Shown one piece after another: positions 61,070 through 64,000 of a stretch of DNA of 64,000 bases (its first letter is position 1; each line of letters begins with the position of its first letter). Origin of the DNA: JBEPVZ01 sp041690695 (GTDB taxonomy: Bacteria > Patescibacteriota > Microgenomatia > Daviesbacterales > UBA10151). The stretch is from contig JBEPVZ010000001.1 in NCBI GenBank assembly GCA_041690695.1, positions 31,484 through 95,483 of the forward strand, in the 5' to 3' direction. The translations under genes were made by a program, and so were the position numbers. Below the pieces are notes generated by a model. It ran no database searches and was not told the origin of the DNA. It saw nothing but the letters and a program-made list of their open reading frames with translations.

Positions 61070-62350
61070 GTGATACGACTTTTATTCGCAATTTGGCTCG
61101 GTAAATTAATTCATTTTTCCACAAGGTTGCTCAAACAAGGTGGCGGTAGCGCCGCTCCAGGCTACTACGCTTTAAAGATCGATCCAAAACTAGTGGCAAA
61201 GTTAGCTCCGAAGATCCCTCAAAACATAATTATCACTGGTACCAACGGTAAAACGACAACCGCCCGATTGCTTAACCATTTACTCACCTCACAAAATTTA
61301 ACCATCATTCGAAATACCACCGGCTCAAATTTAGAGCGGGGAGTAGCCTCAACCTTAATTAGTAATTCTAGCTTGTTCGGTCAAATTAAAGCCAAAATTG
61401 GTATTTGGGAAGCGGATGAAGCCGCTTTTAACAAACTTGTTTCCCAAATTAAACCTCAAAAAATTATCTTTTTAAACGCCCTCCGTGATCAACTTGATCG
61501 CTATGGTGAAGTCGATAGCGTCGTAAAAAATTGGCAAGCTAGTTTAGCCAAGGTCACCTGGAAACCTCAGCTTTTTGTAAATGGCAACGATGGCAATTTA
61601 ATACCGCTTTTAAAACTTAAAAATGTGACAAGCCAACTGTTCGAAGTAGTAGGTCATAACCTTAAATATGAAAAGGCTAATCCAAGTTCAAAGTCAACTA
61701 AATTTCAGGCCGCAGTCACTAAAAATCTGGGCTTAAAAGGCAACCAGATCAAAGTCACTTATCCCGGTGGGACTGTCGATCTAATACTGCCACTACCAGG
61801 CATCTACCAACTCTACGATTTCTTAGCCGCCTTTGTTATTTACCACGATCTAAAATTACCGGTGGCCAGCATTAATAAAGCCTTGACCAGCTTCTCGCCA
61901 GCCTTCGGCCGAGTTGAGCAGATTAACTTAGGCTCTACCCCCAGCTTTATCTGCTTAATTAAAAACCCGACCGGGGGCACGGCCGTTTTTGAGATGATTG
62001 AGCCGGAAGTTAAAAAAGGCGACCATCTTTTACTCGCTTTAAATGATAACTTTGCTGATGGAACTGACGTGTCTTGGATCTGGGATGCGGAGTTTGAGAG
62101 TTTAGGCTTAAATAAGTTTGACAAGATTATCGTTTCAGGCCAACGAGCTGAAGATCTAGCTGTCAGGCTTAAATATGCCGAGGTGCCAGCTCAAAAGATC
62201 CTAGTTATAAATGATTTAGAAAAAGCTTTAAACCTGTCTCGAAAAACAGCCCGAAGGCTTTTTATTCTACCAACTTATACAGCTTTACTCAATTTACAAA
62301 AGATGCTGGTTAAAAATAGTTTAAAGCCGAAAGATTGGGCGGAGATTTAA
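61070..62350 (+). CDS. murT: Lipid II isoglutaminyl synthase, MurT subunit
   Basis: A 426-aa Mur-ligase-type ATPase. The P-loop is IIITGTNGKTTTARLLNHLL (about residues 53-72), then NTTGSNLERGVAST, WEADEAAFNKL, INALRDQLDRYGEVD (written LNALRDQLDRYGEVD in this protein), and a C-terminal DUF1727 region with LALNDNFADGTDVSWIWDAE. With GatD it amidates the alpha-carboxyl of D-Glu in lipid II. The Cys4 zinc ribbon known from the S. aureus enzyme is absent; the corresponding region (GHNLKYEKANPSSKS and around) has no cysteine. It starts with GTG and overlaps gatD by one base. Confidence 0.93.
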   Translation: MIRLLFAIWLGKLIHFSTRLLKQGGGSAAPGYYALKIDPKLVAKLAPKIPQNIIITGTNGKTTTARLLNHLLTSQNLTIIRNTTGSNLERGVASTLISNSSLFGQIKAKIGIWEADEAAFNKLVSQIKPQKIIFLNALRDQLDRYGEVDSVVKNWQASLAKVTWKPQLFVNGNDGNLIPLLKLKNVTSQLFEVVGHNLKYEKANPSSKSTKFQAAVTKNLGLKGNQIKVTYPGGTVDLILPLPGIYQLYDFLAAFVIYHDLKLPVASINKALTSFSPAFGRVEQINLGSTPSFICLIKNPTGGTAVFEMIEPEVKKGDHLLLALNDNFADGTDVSWIWDAEFESLGLNKFDKIIVSGQRAEDLAVRLKYAEVPAQKILVINDLEKALNLSRKTARRLFILPTYTALLNLQKMLVKNSLKPKDWAEI

Positions 62351-63093
62351 TGAAACAACTAACTCTGACTCTCGGACATTTATATGGCTCGCTGATGAAC
62401 GTTTATGGAGACAACGGTAATATCCTAGCTTTAGAGAAGCGATCCGCCTGGCGAGGCATTAAATTAATCGTTAAAGAAGTTTCGATCGGAGATAAGATTA
62501 AGCCCAACCAGTTTGATCTATTTTTCTTTGGAGGGGGACAGGATCAATCCCAGCAGATCATCGGTAAAGATCTCACCAGTTCTTTGAAAGGTCAGACATT
62601 AATTGACGAGATTAAAAGGGGAGTTCCGCTACTGGCAGTCTGTGGTGGTTACCAGCTTCTAGGAGAGTACTATAGGCCTCAAAATGGCCCTAAAATCGGT
62701 GGTCTCGGGCTTTTGCCAGTATTTACCAATGCTAGCCTTGAGCGGATGATTGGGAACCTGGTTATTTCCAGCCAATTTGGCGATCTTGTTGGCTTTGAAA
62801 ACCACTCTGGCAAAACTTATCTAAAGAAGTCCGCCATTCCGCTTGGGACAGTTCAAACCGGTTTTGGTAATAATGGTGAAGATCAGACTGAAGGTTGTAT
62901 TTATGAGAATGCCATTGGCTGCTATATGCATGGCTCCCTCCTACCAAAAAATCCCAAACTGGCTGATTGGCTATTATCCAAGGCGTTAGAAGTTAAATAT
63001 GCGGAAAGCATTGCCCTCGAGCCGTTAGACGATTCGATTGAGAACCAGGCTCATGATGCAGCCATTCAAAAATTCAAACTCACTAAAAATTGA
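62350..63093 (+). CDS. gatD: Lipid II isoglutaminyl synthase, GatD glutaminase subunit
   Basis: A 247-aa class I-type glutamine amidotransferase. FFFGGGQDQSQ precedes the nucleophile block LLAVCGGYQLLGEYY, GFENHSGKTYL follows, and the catalytic His is in GCYMHGSLLPKNP. It supplies ammonia from glutamine to MurT. I take the ATG that overlaps the last base of murT (62350); an in-frame start five codons earlier would lie inside murT. Genes are coupled as in Gram-positive bacteria. Confidence 0.94.
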   Translation: MKQLTLTLGHLYGSLMNVYGDNGNILALEKRSAWRGIKLIVKEVSIGDKIKPNQFDLFFFGGGQDQSQQIIGKDLTSSLKGQTLIDEIKRGVPLLAVCGGYQLLGEYYRPQNGPKIGGLGLLPVFTNASLERMIGNLVISSQFGDLVGFENHSGKTYLKKSAIPLGTVQTGFGNNGEDQTEGCIYENAIGCYMHGSLLPKNPKLADWLLSKALEVKYAESIALEPLDDSIENQAHDAAIQKFKLTKN

Positions 63094-63134
63094 CATTTGT
63101 CAATTGAAATTTAATCACCTACACTTTTTAGTAG

Positions 63135-64000
63135 ATGACCGAAGCTCTCTCAGATCGCCTCCATGAAAAGTGTGGCATAGTTGGAGTAATTACTAAACAG
63201 GAAAACGCAGCTCAAATAGCTTTAATAGGACTTAAAGCTTCTCAGAATAGAGGACAAGACGCGGCCGGAATAGCTTGGGAAGAGTTTAACAAGCTTCATG
63301 TCCAAACTGGTTCCGGCCGAGCTGATGGAGTTTTTCCAGGTGAGCCTTTTTCTAGTGTCTGTTCGCATATAGCTTCAGGTCAAGTTCGTTACGCCACCTC
63401 AGGAGCGATCGTTAATAGCTTAAATCAACCTTTTTTGACACCAGAAGCTGGTTTTGCCATGGGTCATAACGGTAACTTGCCGGATGTAGACAAGTTACTG
63501 AGATTTTTATCACCTTACTTCAGCCAAGCCCATCTAGACAGTCGGAACGATTCTGGTCTGATGTACGACCGAACCTACGTTGAGCTGATGGGTGGGCATT
63601 CATTTCCAAGTGCTGTTGAAAAAGCTTATTTCGATTTTCAAGGTGCATTTTCAAATATTTTCATGAATACCGAGATGCTAATCGCTTATCGGGATTGGTG
63701 TGGAATTAGGCCAGTATCAATTGGCAGACTACCGAATGGGAATGGTTATGCGATCGCTTCAGAAACTTACGCACTCGATCAGATAGGCGCCAAATATTTA
63801 GATGACGTCAAACCAGGCGAGATGGTGATCGCCACAGCCGATCAATTGGTCAGAAAACAACTTCGGCCAGGCAGATTGGAGCTTTGTAGTATGGAACCTA
63901 TTTACTTTGCTAAACCAGGAAGCCGGTTATTGGGTCGATTAGTTGAAGATATCCGGAAAGATTATGGGGCTTACTTAGCATATGATCATCCTTTTAAAAC
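63135..64000 (+). CDS. purF: Amidophosphoribosyltransferase, N-terminal part (runs off window end)
   Basis: Open from ATG 63135 to the window edge, 288 codons. The N-terminal nucleophile motif is EKCGIVGVI, with Cys at residue 13, so a 12-residue propeptide is presumably removed. The glutaminase domain continues with RGQDAAGIAW, GQVRYATSG, MGHNGNLPD and WCGIRPVSIG. It then enters the domain border with EPIYFAKPGSRLLGR. It catalyses the first step of purine synthesis (PRPP and glutamine to phosphoribosylamine). No other purine gene is in the window. Confidence 0.92.
   Translation, partial: MTEALSDRLHEKCGIVGVITKQENAAQIALIGLKASQNRGQDAAGIAWEEFNKLHVQTGSGRADGVFPGEPFSSVCSHIASGQVRYATSGAIVNSLNQPFLTPEAGFAMGHNGNLPDVDKLLRFLSPYFSQAHLDSRNDSGLMYDRTYVELMGGHSFPSAVEKAYFDFQGAFSNIFMNTEMLIAYRDWCGIRPVSIGRLPNGNGYAIASETYALDQIGAKYLDDVKPGEMVIATADQLVRKQLRPGRLELCSMEPIYFAKPGSRLLGRLVEDIRKDYGAYLAYDHPFK

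Noticed and set aside
1..64000. CRISPR array or transposase genes
   Set aside because: No regularly spaced direct repeats and no recognisable transposase or integrase were seen on either strand.

Overview
The window is an AT-rich bacterial chromosome segment that reads with the standard bacterial code (TAA, TGA and TAG all end genes). It looks like a member of the Candidate Phyla Radiation (Patescibacteria). The reasons are the many short genes of unknown family, the small housekeeping set (tsaC, obg, murA, murT-gatD, purF) scattered without classical operons, large Ser/Thr/Pro-rich surface proteins, and a start-site architecture in which a TATAAT-like -10 box lies exactly six bases before the start codon, predicting leaderless mRNAs. 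Dockerin/cohesin surface proteins would suit a Microgenomates-like lineage, but that placement is only a guess. Peptidoglycan genes (murA with Asp at the catalytic Cys position, murT-gatD, a muralytic enzyme) indicate a walled, Gram-positive-like envelope.

Layout. 1-4.8 kb: minus-strand genes including two possible orphan immunity proteins, tsaC, an MFS permease, a possible Cys-His-Asp hydrolase and a PepT-like peptidase. 4.9 kb: tRNA-Gln. 5.3-12.4 kb: an accessory metabolic island of aspartokinase, aspartate-semialdehyde dehydrogenase, an ATP-grasp ligase, a compact zinc hydrolase, an Orn/Lys/Arg-type decarboxylase and a class III aminotransferase. Together they could turn aspartate into a diamine or diamino acid and attach it to something. 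12.5-25.6 kb: a patchwork of small enzymes (VOC, DHFR-like, Tag glycosylase, GNAT, peptidase E, PAP2, Nudix), with a 1044-aa surface protein gene inserted behind a truncated DHFR-like copy. 25.6-35.9 kb: glycerate-kinase-like, VIT1/CCC1, Obg, DedA, NRAMP-like, MurA and a PvcA-like protein. 35.9-37.3 kb: a tRNA cluster with an HNH endonuclease gene running into tRNA-Phe. 37.5-50.9 kb: a four-gene overlapping operon with a 3213-aa four-repeat surface protein and a MacB-type ABC transporter. 50.9-57 kb: a Pif1-like helicase and two surface paralogs bracketed by an 80-base direct repeat; one paralog carries cohesin-like and dockerin modules. 57-59.2 kb: Fic protein, a leucine tRNA cluster and a LAGLIDADG endonuclease gene running into tRNA-Leu. 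59.3-64 kb: yvcK broken by an in-frame amber codon, a muralytic enzyme, murT-gatD and a partial purF.

The points most worth attention are: the aspartate-derived biosynthetic island; homing-endonuclease genes of two unrelated families whose stop codons lie inside intact tRNA genes; the yvcK amber codon lying about 1 kb from a degenerate leucine-type tRNA with a CTA anticodon; the giant repeat-protein/ABC operon; the family of three surface proteins; and the widespread leaderless start-site signature.
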